DNA from: an uncultured Verrucomicrobiota bacterium
GTDB lineage: Bacteria > Verrucomicrobiota > Kiritimatiellia > CAIQIC01 > Lenti-01
Reading direction: 5' to 3'
Length of the DNA stretch: 64,000 bases
NCBI GenBank assembly: GCA_938003985.1
Contig: CALKWZ010000027.1
Coordinates: 1-64,000 of the forward strand
Shown one piece after another: positions 1 to 9,202 of the stretch. The translations under genes were made by a program, and so were the position numbers. Positions within the stretch are counted from its first letter, which is position 1. Each line of letters starts with the position of its first letter. A model generated the notes under the pieces. It made no database searches and was not told the origin of the DNA. It saw only the letters and a program-made list of their open reading frames with translations.

Positions 1-2
1 AT

Positions 3-3000
3 TTCGGCGACGGCGTCGCGATGGAGATCACCAATTCGGTGCTGGAAGCCTCCGGGCCCGGCAAGTATTGCTACGAATCCCCGACCAATCCCGTCATCCG
101 CGCGGATTACAACAACCTCGTCATCTCCTCGACGGCGCAGGTGGCCGCGATCAACGGCATCGAATATCCCTCGCTGCCGCAATGGGTCAAACTCTACGAA
201 CAAGATCGCTATTCGCTCAACGCCGACCCGCTGTTCCACGATCCGGCCAACGGCGACTTCCACTTGCGCAGCGTCGCCGGCCGCTACCAGCCCGGCGTCG
301 GCTGGACCAACGACGTCCCGCATGCGGAGCTGCCGGACTTCTCGCCGCTGATCGACATGGGCAAGCCCCAGTCCGCCTGGAGCAACGAGCCGGCGCCGCG
401 GGGCAACCGCATCAACATCGGGCTCTACGGCAACACGCCGCAGGCCAGCAAGAGCAACACCAACCGCTGGCTCCAGGCGGTGACCGCGATGTCCGGCGGT
501 CTCATGTACGGCAACGTCAATCTGGTCTGGGGATATGGCGGCGGCATCGACAGCAATGAAATCGCCTGGCTGGAGTATTCGCCCCGCGACGGCGAGGATG
601 GCACCTGGATCCAAATCGCCGAAACCACCGTCGGCTCCGGCCAGTTTTGGTGGAACAGCGCCTGGACGCTCAACGGCGTCGAGGTCTTCCGCACCAGTCC
701 CCAGGCCCGGTGGCGGCTGTTCCTGCGGGATTCGACCAACGTGCTGGACGTCACCGAACGCTATTTCGGGCTCCGCAACAGCCCCTTCAAGTACTACGTC
801 AACGACGCTTCGACCGACGGCGACGTCTACTGCACGAGGCCCGGCAACGACGACAATTACGGTTTCGACGTCGACATCCCCAAACTGACCCTGCAGGAAC
901 TGCTCGGCGTCATCGACCTCGAACCGACCGACCACGTGTACGTCGACACGGGCTTGTACGAGATGGCGGACACCAACAACCCGATCGTCTGGGGCAGCGG
1001 CGACAGCGGCGCGCCGGGACAGGCCATCGAGGTGTTCGGAAGCCCCAACGGTTCGTGGTTCGATGCGCCGAGCGATTTCGCGCCGATCGGATCGGATCGC
1101 GCGTTTTTCTTCCTGAACGGCAGTTACGTGAATCTCCGGCACCTTCGCTTCCGCGGCGAATCCCTGATCTTCCGGGGCAACGGACTGGTCGTCAGCAACG
1201 TGGTGGTGACCAATCGGGCGGGCGGTTTCCCGGTTTCGCTGCGGGTGCGCGGCGACGGGATCCGTCTGCGGGATTTGCAGATCGATCGGGGCGCCCTGAC
1301 CCTGTCCGGTCTCAGCAACCGCGTGGAACGCATGCGGCAGCGCTGGGGCGAGACCGAAATCGTCGGCACCAACGCGACGCTGGTGAATTCCGCGATTCTG
1401 ACGACCAACGCCAACCGGACCGGCATCGTCGTCAACGCGGCCTATTCGATCGTTTCCAATTGCACGGTGCTGGCGACCCGCGGCACGGCCGTCGGCAAGC
1501 TGGGGGCGTTCACCCTGCGGCTCGGCCACAGCGTTCTCGTGGCCGGCGGCACGAACGACTCCAACGCGGTCATCGCCTGGACCGACGGCGACCTGCTGTC
1601 CGATTGGAACAACTACTGGGCGGAAAATACCGCCTGGCTGGGAATCCGCCATGGCAAGTGGGAGAAACTGGAGTATTGGAAGACCGCTTCCGGCCAGGAT
1701 GCCAACAGCGTGTCCTTCGATCCCAAGTTCCAGAACCGGTTGACCGGCGATCTCCACCTGAATTCCGCGGGCGGTCGCTGGAGTCCGATCCGCTTCGAGG
1801 CCGGCATGGATCCGTGGGATTATGCCGACACCGAAACGTCGCCGCTGGTCGATCTCGGCAATCCTTGGATCGGCGCCGGGGCGGAGGCCTCGTTGCTGTG
1901 GGGCTATCGGTTGAATCTGGGCGCCTACGCGGGGACCGACCAAGCCAGCAAGAGCCTGACGAACTTCTGGCTGACCGCCTTGTCGCACAACGACGGCGGC
2001 GTCGTGAAGGGCTCCAACGTGGTGTTGCGCTGGGCGGCCGGCAACGTGTCGACCCAGGCGACCGTCGCCTTGCAGTATTCCACGAACAGCGTCGATTGGG
2101 TCGCCATCGCGACCGGCCAACCGACGACCGTCGGCTATTACGAATGGGACACGACCGGGCTGGATGGATTCAACGTCTGGTGGCGCGTCGTCGCGGAAGA
2201 TGGCTCCGGCGTCGCCGATGCGACCGACGGTCCGTTCGCCGTGCGCAATACCGCCCAGAATTTCTACGTGGGCGACGACGACATCTTCGACAACGTCTTC
2301 TGCTTCGAACCGGGTTCCGCCGCGTTCGACGGGTTGACGCCCAACACGCCCAAGGCTTCGCTGCAGCAGATCCTGGACCAGTACGATCTGGAAGGCGGCG
2401 ACGTGGTCTACGTCGACACCGGCACGTTCACCGCGGACGCCGACATCCGGGTCAACTGGTCCCGCAGCGGCAACCCCGAAGCCGACGTCGTCGTCCAGGG
2501 CAACCCCAACAGCCCTTACGCCACGGCATTGGTCCGGTCGGGTCCGACGAATTTCCCGGCGATCGGCCTCGACGTCAAGGCGTCCTACTTCCAGTTGCGC
2601 GATCTGAACGTGCGCGGGATCGACCGGGCGGTGCGGCTGGAATCCAACCGGAACGCGACCGTGCGGGGCGTGGTCCTGAGCGACTCGGCCCTGGCGCTGG
2701 ACGTGCAGGGGGCCGCCGGCACCGAAATCCGGAATTCGGGTTTCTGGAAGACCGGCATCGGCATCAATCTGCAGAATACGCGGACGTCCGTCTTGGAGAA
2801 CCTGACGTTCGCCCGGTCGGCCATCGCCGGCATCCAGCTCGAAAACACGGTTGTCGATACCTTGCAGAACAACGTCTTCATCCCCGAGCCCGAGGCTTTC
2901 GCCTACTCCATCGGCGTGGCGACGTCGTTGCTGGCGCAAGCATACATGGATTACAACGTCTACGATTTCAGCGCGTCCGGTTCCGGATTCTACGCGGGCG

Positions 3001-3914
3001 CGTCCAACGTCTTCGCGATTCCGGAGACGGATCCGCTGCGGCCGTGGCAGCTGGGGATGATGCGGGATTATCGCAGCTATTATGGCCCGGCCGAATTGGC
3101 GGACGTCGGCGAGTATTCCTGGCCGCCGGATCTCCATCCGGTGTCCAGCAACGGGCGCTGGGTGGCGACTTCCGGCGGCGGCGATTGGACGTTCGCGGAT
3201 ACCAACGTGTCCTGGGCGGTCGATCACGGCAACCCCGACAGCGATTTCTCGCTCGAGCCCGACGTCAACGGCGGACGCATCAACGTCGGCATGTACGGCA
3301 ATACCGTCCAGGCCAGCCAAGGCAACACCAATGCCTATTACGAGATCCGGTCGCTCGATGCCGAAAATCTCCTGCTGCAAGGAGTGGATCTGAATTGGCC
3401 GATGATCTGGTCCGCCCATATGGTGGACGGCAACGAAATGGTGCGGGTGGAATTCTCCAACGACGGCGGGCTGACCTGGATCTTGTTGGCCATCGTGCCG
3501 GCCTATCAGGAATACTATCTCTGGACCGCCGGCATCGAATCCCAGACGGACAGCGGTCGCTGGCGCGTGGTCGGCAACGTGGTGGACACCAACCTCGTCG
3601 GCCAGAGCCAGCACGATTTCACGTTCATTCCCATCCCGTTCGGCATTCGGCGCAGTCCGTACAACTTCGGCGGTCTCATGCGCTTCGATTGGCAGGGCGG
3701 CTTGCCCGGCAAACGCTATCAGATCCGCTATTCGGACGATTTCGGCAAGACCTGGAACCTCTGGGAGGCGAAATACAACGGTCCGGCGCCCATCAACATG
3801 AGCGATTTCTCGCTCTCGACGACGGCCACGAACTATATCTTCGAAGACCGGACGTCGTATCTGAAGCGGCAGCGGTGGTACCGGATCGATCCCTACGTGG
3901 AACCGGAACCGTAG
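3..3914 (+). CDS. Large beta-helix surface protein, 5' end outside window
   Basis: The open frame runs in from the window edge (FGDGVAMEIT precedes the first ATG at 21), so this is the C-terminal part of a longer protein; about 1303 residues are visible. It holds three related modules. Each combines a stretch typical of right-handed parallel beta-helices (short hydrophobic turns with Asn ladders, and a VYVDTG motif) with a closing INIGLYGNTPQASKSNT-like block, seen near residues 140, 640 and 1095. The C-terminus carries a domain with YQIRYSDDFGKTW, similar in feel to Ig/FN3-like modules of secreted PVC proteins. No catalytic motif is apparent. It is probably secreted or surface-exposed. It lies 6 bp before the VanZ-like gene, so they are likely co-transcribed. 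Confidence 0.8.
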   Translation, partial: FGDGVAMEITNSVLEASGPGKYCYESPTNPVIRADYNNLVISSTAQVAAINGIEYPSLPQWVKLYEQDRYSLNADPLFHDPANGDFHLRSVAGRYQPGVGWTNDVPHAELPDFSPLIDMGKPQSAWSNEPAPRGNRINIGLYGNTPQASKSNTNRWLQAVTAMSGGLMYGNVNLVWGYGGGIDSNEIAWLEYSPRDGEDGTWIQIAETTVGSGQFWWNSAWTLNGVEVFRTSPQARWRLFLRDSTNVLDVTERYFGLRNSPFKYYVNDASTDGDVYCTRPGNDDNYGFDVDIPKLTLQELLGVIDLEPTDHVYVDTGLYEMADTNNPIVWGSGDSGAPGQAIEVFGSPNGSWFDAPSDFAPIGSDRAFFFLNGSYVNLRHLRFRGESLIFRGNGLVVSNVVVTNRAGGFPVSLRVRGDGIRLRDLQIDRGALTLSGLSNRVERMRQRWGETEIVGTNATLVNSAILTTNANRTGIVVNAAYSIVSNCTVLATRGTAVGKLGAFTLRLGHSVLVAGGTNDSNAVIAWTDGDLLSDWNNYWAENTAWLGIRHGKWEKLEYWKTASGQDANSVSFDPKFQNRLTGDLHLNSAGGRWSPIRFEAGMDPWDYADTETSPLVDLGNPWIGAGAEASLLWGYRLNLGAYAGTDQASKSLTNFWLTALSHNDGGVVKGSNVVLRWAAGNVSTQATVALQYSTNSVDWVAIATGQPTTVGYYEWDTTGLDGFNVWWRVVAEDGSGVADATDGPFAVRNTAQNFYVGDDDIFDNVFCFEPGSAAFDGLTPNTPKASLQQILDQYDLEGGDVVYVDTGTFTADADIRVNWSRSGNPEADVVVQGNPNSPYATALVRSGPTNFPAIGLDVKASYFQLRDLNVRGIDRAVRLESNRNATVRGVVLSDSALALDVQGAAGTEIRNSGFWKTGIGINLQNTRTSVLENLTFARSAIAGIQLENTVVDTLQNNVFIPEPEAFAYSIGVATSLLAQAYMDYNVYDFSASGSGFYAGASNVFAIPETDPLRPWQLGMMRDYRSYYGPAELADVGEYSWPPDLHPVSSNGRWVATSGGGDWTFADTNVSWAVDHGNPDSDFSLEPDVNGGRINVGMYGNTVQASQGNTNAYYEIRSLDAENLLLQGVDLNWPMIWSAHMVDGNEMVRVEFSNDGGLTWILLAIVPAYQEYYLWTAGIESQTDSGRWRVVGNVVDTNLVGQSQHDFTFIPIPFGIRRSPYNFGGLMRFDWQGGLPGKRYQIRYSDDFGKTWNLWEAKYNGPAPINMSDFSLSTTATNYIFEDRTSYLKRQRWYRIDPYVEPEP

Positions 3915-3920
3915 GCGGCC

Positions 3921-4814
3921 ATGGAACTCCGCGGGCGGCCGCGGTGGACGGCGGCGCTGGGGGGCGCCGCCGCCCTGTTGTTGCTGCTGGCGCCGGTGCG
4001 GCTGGAACCGCTGGGATTCTGGGGGCGCGCGCTGGGGGGCGCCGGGCACGTCCTGTTGTGGGCGGCACTGGCTTGGCGGGTCGGTCGGGATTTGTCGCCG
4101 GGGCGGCGCGGTTGGCCGTTGTGGCTGGGACTGGCCGTGTTCGCCGGTCTGGCGGAAGGGATGCAATCTTTCGTCGGTCGCACGCCCGAATGGTCGGATT
4201 GGGTCTGCGGAGCGGGCGGGGCGGGCCTCGTTTGCGCCACCTGGAACCGACATGGCTTCTTGCGCTGGGGCGGCGCGCTGGTTTTGGCGGCCATTCCGTT
4301 CTTCTGGGAATTCGGGCTGCATTGGATGGAAGCGCGCGAATTTCCGATTTTGGCCCGGCCGGGCAGTTTCTGGGCGGCGCGGGGCTGGGTGCTCAACGGC
4401 GTGGAACTGGACGTCGAGGTGGGCCGGGGTTTCGTGGCGACGCCGCTGCCGGATGCCGGTCCGAGCGCCTATGCGGGAATGTTCCGTGCGCCGGCTTGCC
4501 GGGATTGGCGGGGGGGGCGCCGGTTGGAAACCGCGATCTTTTGGCCCGGAGCCGCCCCGGCCGTTTTTGCCGTGCGCATCGACGATCGGCTGGGCAACCC
4601 GCCTTATGCCGACCGCTTTCAGCGGGAATTCGCCGTGACGCAGGGGTGGAATTCCATCGCCATCGCCGCCGACGAACTGACGCGCACGCCCGGCGGTCGA
4701 CCCTTGCGGCTGGATGACGTCCGGCAGTGGGGGGTTTTCCTTGTCTCGGACATGGCCTTCGACTACTTTTGCCTCGGTCCCGTGGTTCTGGTCATGCAAG
4801 AGGAACGGCCGTGA
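3921..4814 (+). CDS. VanZ-like membrane protein with C-terminal beta-rich extension
   Basis: 297 residues. The first half has about four hydrophobic segments and the VanZ-family pattern GHVLLWAALAW followed by EGMQSFVGRTPEWSDW. The second half (about residues 140-297) is not membrane-like. It contains a beta-rich region (RLETAIFWPG, FAVRIDDRLGNP, QGWNSIAIAADEL) resembling a carbohydrate-binding or CIA30-type jelly roll. VanZ-family proteins often lie in polysaccharide and exosortase loci, but their function is poorly defined. The gene overlaps the next one by 4 bp (GTGA), so it is translationally coupled to the glycosyltransferase. The fold of the C-terminal half is inference. Confidence 0.75.
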   Translation: MELRGRPRWTAALGGAAALLLLLAPVRLEPLGFWGRALGGAGHVLLWAALAWRVGRDLSPGRRGWPLWLGLAVFAGLAEGMQSFVGRTPEWSDWVCGAGGAGLVCATWNRHGFLRWGGALVLAAIPFFWEFGLHWMEAREFPILARPGSFWAARGWVLNGVELDVEVGRGFVATPLPDAGPSAYAGMFRAPACRDWRGGRRLETAIFWPGAAPAVFAVRIDDRLGNPPYADRFQREFAVTQGWNSIAIAADELTRTPGGRPLRLDDVRQWGVFLVSDMAFDYFCLGPVVLVMQEERP

Positions 4815-5506
4815 AACTATCCATCGTGATTCCCGTCTACAACGAAGCCGCGACGATTTCCAAGATCGTCGATCTCGTGCGCTCGGTCGACGTCGGAATG
4901 GAGAAGGAAATCCTCCTCGTGGACGACTGTTCCCGCGACGGCACGCGCGACGTGCTGGAGAAGATGGCGAAGGAGAATCCGGATCTCCAGGTCCGATTCC
5001 ACGAGGTGAACCAAGGCAAAGGCGCGGCGCTGCGCACCGGCTTCGGCGCCGCCACGGGCGACGTCGTCCTGATCCAGGACGCCGATCTGGAATACGATCC
5101 CAAGGAATACCCCCGGTTGCTGCAACCCATCCTGGAGGGACATGCGGACGTGGTCTACGGCTCGCGCTTCCTGGGCGGCGGCGCCCACCGCGTGGTGTTC
5201 TACTGGCATTATCTGGGCAACAAGCTGCTGACTACGCTCTCCAACATGACCACCAACCTGAACCTCACGGACATGGAGGTCTGCTACAAGGTCTTCAAGC
5301 GCGAGGTCATCCAGGGCATCCCGCTCAAGGAAAACCGGTTTGGCTTCGAGGTGGAGATCACGGCCAAGATCGCCCGGCGCAAGCTGAAGATCTACGAAGT
5401 GCCGATTTCCTATTACGGCCGCGACTATTCCGAGGGGAAGAAAATCGGCTGGAAGGACGGCTTCAGCGCCTTGCGCTGCATCGTGAAATACGCCTTCACG
5501 GACTGA
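4811..5506 (+). CDS. Family 2 glycosyltransferase, polyprenyl-phosphate mannosyl/glucosyl type
   Basis: 231 residues from a GTG start. An ATG 84 bp upstream is in frame but lies inside the VanZ-like gene; the GTG is preceded by AGAGGA at good spacing and begins the conserved MKLSIVIPVYNEA. GT-A motifs are visible: LLVDDCSRDGT, then QDADLEYDP (metal-binding DXD), then YGSRFLGGG. The protein resembles DPM1-type enzymes that load a sugar from a nucleotide donor onto polyprenyl phosphate at the inner membrane. It lacks the C-terminal membrane helices of the GtrB subgroup. The stop codon abuts that of convergent ribE, with no intergenic spacer. Confidence 0.88.
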   Translation: MKLSIVIPVYNEAATISKIVDLVRSVDVGMEKEILLVDDCSRDGTRDVLEKMAKENPDLQVRFHEVNQGKGAALRTGFGAATGDVVLIQDADLEYDPKEYPRLLQPILEGHADVVYGSRFLGGGAHRVVFYWHYLGNKLLTTLSNMTTNLNLTDMEVCYKVFKREVIQGIPLKENRFGFEVEITAKIARRKLKIYEVPISYYGRDYSEGKKIGWKDGFSALRCIVKYAFTD

Positions 5507-6154
5507 TCAGGCCAGAAAGCCGGCGGCGCGCAGCTTGTCCCAAGTGACCGCCGGCGCCGCGCCCGCCGCGTTCGCCGCCTGCTGGCGCACGTATTTTCCG
5601 ATCAGGTCGGTCTCCAAATTCACGCGCGCCCCCGGCGCCAAGCTGGCCAGCGCCGTCTGGCTCCAGGTGTGGGGGATGACGTGCACGCTGAACGTGCCCT
5701 CGGCCGGGGACACGTCCACGACCGTCAGGCTGATGCCGTCGATGGCGATCGACCCCTTGGGCACGATTTCCGCGATCAAGGTCGGTGCGGCCACGACCAG
5801 CACCTTGTCGCGTCCGGCCGCTTCGACGCGCCGCACCTCGCCGGTGCCGTCCACGTGGCCGCTCACGAGATGGCCGCCCAGCGGATCGCCGAGACGCAAG
5901 GCCCGTTCGAGGTTCAGCGGCGCGCCGGGGGCTTTGTCCCGGAGCGCGGTTTTCTCGAAGGTTTCCCGCAGCACGTCGAATACGAGGATTTCTCCGCGCT
6001 GTTCGACCAGCGTCAGGCAGGCGCCGTTGACGGCGACGCTTTCGCCGATCTGGAGCGGGGCGTCGAAGCGGGCGGAAAGCTCCAGCCGGCCGGCCTCGCC
6101 TTGGAAGGAAATCCGTACCAGCCGGCCCACTTGCCCAACGAGTCCGGTGAACAT
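5507..6154 (-). CDS. ribE: Riboflavin synthase alpha subunit
   Basis: 215 residues. It catalyses dismutation of two 6,7-dimethyl-8-ribityllumazine molecules to riboflavin. The start is the ATG giving MFTGLVGQVG, the invariant N-terminus of the family; a 17-codon upstream extension inside ribD is discounted. The two lumazine-binding repeats are visible: VNGACLTL with GHLVSGHVDGTG in the first half, and IDGISLTVVDV with VHVIPHTW in the second. It follows ribD by a single base, the last gene of the ribBA-ribH-nusB-ftsY-ribD-ribE block. It ends exactly where the convergent glycosyltransferase ends. Confidence 0.95.
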   Translation of the reverse strand: MFTGLVGQVGRLVRISFQGEAGRLELSARFDAPLQIGESVAVNGACLTLVEQRGEILVFDVLRETFEKTALRDKAPGAPLNLERALRLGDPLGGHLVSGHVDGTGEVRRVEAAGRDKVLVVAAPTLIAEIVPKGSIAIDGISLTVVDVSPAEGTFSVHVIPHTWSQTALASLAPGARVNLETDLIGKYVRQQAANAAGAAPAVTWDKLRAAGFLA

Positions 6155-6155
6155 C

Positions 6156-7253
6156 TCAGCCCTCCTTCTCCGCGGGGACCAGGCGCAGGAACCAATCTTG
6201 ACCAACGGGTTTGGATTCGACGCGGCGGAAACGGGGGGCTTGCGGCAAGCGCCAGGAGGTTTCGCCGACGGCGCCGACCGGGCCGCCGATCAGCAGGGGT
6301 GCCAGGAACACGCAGAGCTCATCGACCAATCCGGCCGCGATCAATTCACCGGCCAGAATGCCGCCGCCTTCGCAGAAGACGCGCAGGAGGCCCAGCTTGC
6401 CCAATTCCTTGGCCAAGGCCGGCAGGAAGCCGTTTTTCGGCAATTCAAGGATGGTCGCGCCGGTCTTGCGGATCTTGCGGGCGCAAGCCGGTTGCCAGCC
6501 CTTGGGCGCTGCGACGATCGTACGCGCGGCATGTTCGTCGGTGAAAAGCTGGACGGAGAGGGGCAGGGGGCCGCGGCGGACGACGACCACGCGCCACGGG
6601 TTGCGTTTTCCGTCCGGCCGGGGCCATAGGGACGGGTTGTCGTGCCGAACCGTGCCGGCGCCGACCAGAACGGCGTCGGAGGCGCGCCGCATGGCCTGGA
6701 CCATGTCCCGAGCTTCCGGGCCCGTGATCCAGCGCGAGGAATGGGTGCGGTCGGCGATCCGGCCGTCGAGCGAGAGACCGAGCTTGAGCGTGAAAAACGG
6801 CCGTTGGCGCAGCATGCGGCAGGCGAACGGCGCGAGGAGCGCGGCGGCTTCGGCGCCGCAGGCACCCACCTCGACCCGCATGCCCGCCTTGCGCAGGAGC
6901 CGCAGGCCGCGGCCCGCGTGCTTGGGGTTGGGGTCGGTCCTGGCGACCACGACCCGCGCGATGCCGGCGCGGATAACGGCATCGGTGCAGGGCGGGGTGC
7001 GGCCGAACGTGGAACAGGGTTCCAGCGTGACGTAGAGCGTGGCGCCGCGCGCGGCCGCGCCCGCCTGCCGCAGAGCGAAGACTTCGGCGTGGGGACCGCC
7101 GGCTTTCTTGTGCCAGCCTTGGCCGATCTTCCGGCCGTTCTTCACGACGACCGCGCCGACGGGCGGGTTCGGGCGCGTGAGGCCTTCGCCGCGGCGCGCG
7201 AGTTCCAGCGCCAGGCGCATCCACTTCAGGTCGGATTCCGGAAACGGCTTCAT
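6156..7253 (-). CDS. ribD: Bifunctional riboflavin deaminase/reductase RibD
   Basis: 365 residues, normal for RibD. The N-terminal deaminase domain has the zinc and catalytic motif HAE at 55-57 and PCSTFGRTPPC with cysteines 80 and 89. The C-terminal reductase domain starts near FFTLKLGLSLDGRIA and includes SRWITG, SDAVLVGAGTV and the late VFCEGGGILAG. It performs the second and third steps of riboflavin synthesis after RibA. The start MKPFPESDLKWM overlaps the ftsY stop (ATGA at 7250-7253), so translation is coupled to ftsY. The family motif is usually PCSHHGRTPPC; here the histidine positions are T and F, a small deviation. Confidence 0.95.
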   Translation of the reverse strand: MKPFPESDLKWMRLALELARRGEGLTRPNPPVGAVVVKNGRKIGQGWHKKAGGPHAEVFALRQAGAAARGATLYVTLEPCSTFGRTPPCTDAVIRAGIARVVVARTDPNPKHAGRGLRLLRKAGMRVEVGACGAEAAALLAPFACRMLRQRPFFTLKLGLSLDGRIADRTHSSRWITGPEARDMVQAMRRASDAVLVGAGTVRHDNPSLWPRPDGKRNPWRVVVVRRGPLPLSVQLFTDEHAARTIVAAPKGWQPACARKIRKTGATILELPKNGFLPALAKELGKLGLLRVFCEGGGILAGELIAAGLVDELCVFLAPLLIGGPVGAVGETSWRLPQAPRFRRVESKPVGQDWFLRLVPAEKEG

Positions 7254-8149
7254 TTCGACTCGTCCAGATCGAGCAGGGCATCGACGAACGTCGCGGGGTC
7301 GAACGGCACGAGGTCGTCGGCGCCCTCGCCGAGGCCGGCATAGAGGATGGGGAGATCCAGTTCCTGGCGCACGGCGAAAAGGAAGCCGGCCTTGGAGCTG
7401 CCGTCGAGCTTGGTGACGATGGCGCCGGTGAGCGGCGTCATTTCGTGGAACTGGCGGGCCTGGATCACGGCGTTTTGGCCGAGCATGGCGTCCAGCACGA
7501 CCCAGGTGTGATGCGGGGCGCCGGGCAGGCGTTTGTCCATCGCCGCGCGCACTTTCTGGAGTTCGCGCATGAGCGGCTCCTTGGTGTGCATGCGGCCGGC
7601 GGTGTCCACGAGGACGATATCGCACTGGCGGGCCAGGGCGGCGTCGACGGCGTCGTAGGCGACGGCGGCCGCGTCGCCGCCGGTGGCGCCGACGACGGAT
7701 TCGCAGCCGAGCTTGTCGGCCCACAGCTTGAGCTGGTGCGAGCCGGCGGCGCGGAAGGTGTCGGCCGCGCCGAGCAGGGGCTTGCGGCCGGCGCGCAGGG
7801 CCATGTGGGCCAATTTGGCGGCGGTGGTGGTTTTGCCCGAGCCGTTGATGCCGACCAGCAGCGCGACGGTCGGCGCGGGCAGCGCGGCCCACTCCGGCGC
7901 CGGATTTTGACCCAAGGCTTCGACCAGCACCCGCCGGAAGGTGGCGGTCAGCGATTCCCGCCGGGATGCGGCGGCGTGCAGTTCCTGCGAGAGCGACTGG
8001 ACCAGCCGCAACGGCACGTCGGCCATGACGAGCAGATCGGCGAGTTCCTCGGCCGTGGCCTCATCGGGCTGCGGCGCGGAAAAGAGCCCCTTCAGCGCGC
8101 CGGAAAAACGCTCGCGCGTTTTGCGGAGGCTCTGGAACCAGGAACCCAT
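7250..8149 (-). CDS. ftsY: Signal recognition particle receptor FtsY
   Basis: 299 residues: a short N-domain helical bundle (about 1-90) and a complete SRP GTPase G-domain. Motifs: P-loop GINGSGKTTTA at 100-110, DTFRAAGSHQL, DTAGRMHTKEPLM, and TKLDGSSKAG (G4). It docks the SRP-ribosome complex at the membrane. The acidic A-domain of the E. coli protein is absent, as in many bacteria. It sits between nusB (6 bp upstream) and ribD (4 bp overlap); placing ftsY inside a riboflavin operon is unusual compared with its common association with ffh or smc. Confidence 0.95.
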   Translation of the reverse strand: MGSWFQSLRKTRERFSGALKGLFSAPQPDEATAEELADLLVMADVPLRLVQSLSQELHAAASRRESLTATFRRVLVEALGQNPAPEWAALPAPTVALLVGINGSGKTTTAAKLAHMALRAGRKPLLGAADTFRAAGSHQLKLWADKLGCESVVGATGGDAAAVAYDAVDAALARQCDIVLVDTAGRMHTKEPLMRELQKVRAAMDKRLPGAPHHTWVVLDAMLGQNAVIQARQFHEMTPLTGAIVTKLDGSSKAGFLFAVRQELDLPILYAGLGEGADDLVPFDPATFVDALLDLDESK

Positions 8150-8155
8150 CGGGAA

Positions 8156-8653
8156 CTAATGGGCCTCCGCCGGCGGATTGGGCCCGCGGGCGGGACGGTC
8201 GAGACCCTTGCGGATGCGGTCGAGGATGCCGTTGACGAACTTGCCGGACTCGCTGGAACTATAGGCCTTGGCCAGTTCGACCGCCTCGTTGATCGAAACG
8301 ACGGGCGGAATGTCGTCGCGGTAGAGCATCTCGAAAACCGCGATGCGCATGGCGTTGCGGTCCACGGTGCCCATCCGGTCGATTTCCCAGTTCTCCGCGT
8401 ACTTGGCGATCAGCGGATCGATCTCCTTGTGGTGATCGATGACGCCGCGGGCCAGTTCTTCGGCGAACATCCGCGCCTTGGCGCGCTGCCGGTCGTCCTT
8501 GCCGGCGGGATGGCCGGGGCTGGGCGCGCCGACGTCTTCGTTCTGGCGGTCCCAGAAGAGCTTGAACCCCTCGTCGACGGATTCATCCCGGTTGAATTCG
8601 GATTGGAAGAGGAACTGCAATGCCCATTCGCGGGCCTCGTGGCGGATTCCCAT
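8156..8653 (-). CDS. nusB: Transcription antitermination factor NusB
   Basis: 165 residues. The start MGIRHEAREWALQFLFQ is chosen over an upstream ATG because it matches the family N-terminus (R-x-x-A-x-x-x-L-Y/F-x) and has GAAAGGA just upstream. Family features: the C-terminal IDRMGTVDRNAMRIAVFEML and the SINEAVELAKAYSS-GKFVNGILDRI block. NusB with S10 (NusE) binds boxA RNA for rRNA antitermination. A short insertion (about 35-55, rich in D, G and P) lies between the first helices. nusB next to ribH is a widespread bacterial arrangement. Confidence 0.94.
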   Translation of the reverse strand: MGIRHEAREWALQFLFQSEFNRDESVDEGFKLFWDRQNEDVGAPSPGHPAGKDDRQRAKARMFAEELARGVIDHHKEIDPLIAKYAENWEIDRMGTVDRNAMRIAVFEMLYRDDIPPVVSINEAVELAKAYSSSESGKFVNGILDRIRKGLDRPARGPNPPAEAH

Positions 8654-8716
8654 GCGGGGGTCCTTTCGTTGATGGCGACGGATCGATTGAAGCAGATCGG
8701 CCGGAAGTTGCAATCC

Positions 8717-9187
8717 CTAGGCCAGTTGCTTGAACAGCGACGCCATTTCGATGGCGGTCTGGGCGGCGTTCCAGCCGCGGTTGCCGGCCTTGCTGCCGCA
8801 GCGCTCGATGGCCTGGTCCAGGTTGTCGGCGGCGACGATGCCGTCGATGACCGGGATGCCGCTGGCGAGGCTGATCTGGGTCAGGGCGCGGGCGACCTGG
8901 GCGTTGATGAGCCCGGCGTGCGAGGTCGCGCCCTGGATGACCGTGCCCAGCGCGATCAGCGCGTCGTGCTTCTTGGCCTGGGCCAGTTTCTGGAGGGCGA
9001 GAGGCTGTTCGTAGGCGCCGGGCACCCAGACGACTTCGACGTTCTTTTCGTCCGCGCCGTGGCGGGCGAGGCAGTCGAGGGCGCCCTTGAGGAGCTGGCC
9101 GGTGAAGAGGTCGTTGAAGCGGCTGACGACGATGCCGAACTTCAGCCCCTTGGCGTTGAGTTGCCCGCTGGTTTCCTTGCAGTTCAT
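8717..9187 (-). CDS. ribH: 6,7-dimethyl-8-ribityllumazine synthase
   Basis: 156 residues with a strong ribosome-binding site (GGAAAGGACACC). It condenses 5-amino-6-ribitylamino-uracil with dihydroxybutanone phosphate. Conserved elements: FGIVVSRFN with F24, VPGAYEQP (56-62), catalytic-site His90 in GATSH, Arg129 in ERCGSKAGNRG and the Lys of that loop. Several positions deviate: VIRG is VIQG, and the aromatic after the His (HFDY in many homologues) is replaced by AGLI. It may be a divergent but functional enzyme. It lies between ribBA and nusB in the riboflavin operon. Confidence 0.9.
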   Translation of the reverse strand: MNCKETSGQLNAKGLKFGIVVSRFNDLFTGQLLKGALDCLARHGADEKNVEVVWVPGAYEQPLALQKLAQAKKHDALIALGTVIQGATSHAGLINAQVARALTQISLASGIPVIDGIVAADNLDQAIERCGSKAGNRGWNAAQTAIEMASLFKQLA

Positions 9188-9202
9188 GGTGTCCTTTCCG
9201 GG

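Noticed and set aside
647..4717. Plus-strand frame of 1356 codons
   Set aside because: Arg-rich shadow of the beta-helix and VanZ genes in another frame.
5501..5510. Terminator between the convergent glycosyltransferase and ribE
   Set aside because: The stop codons abut as TGATCA; there is no space or stem for a terminator.
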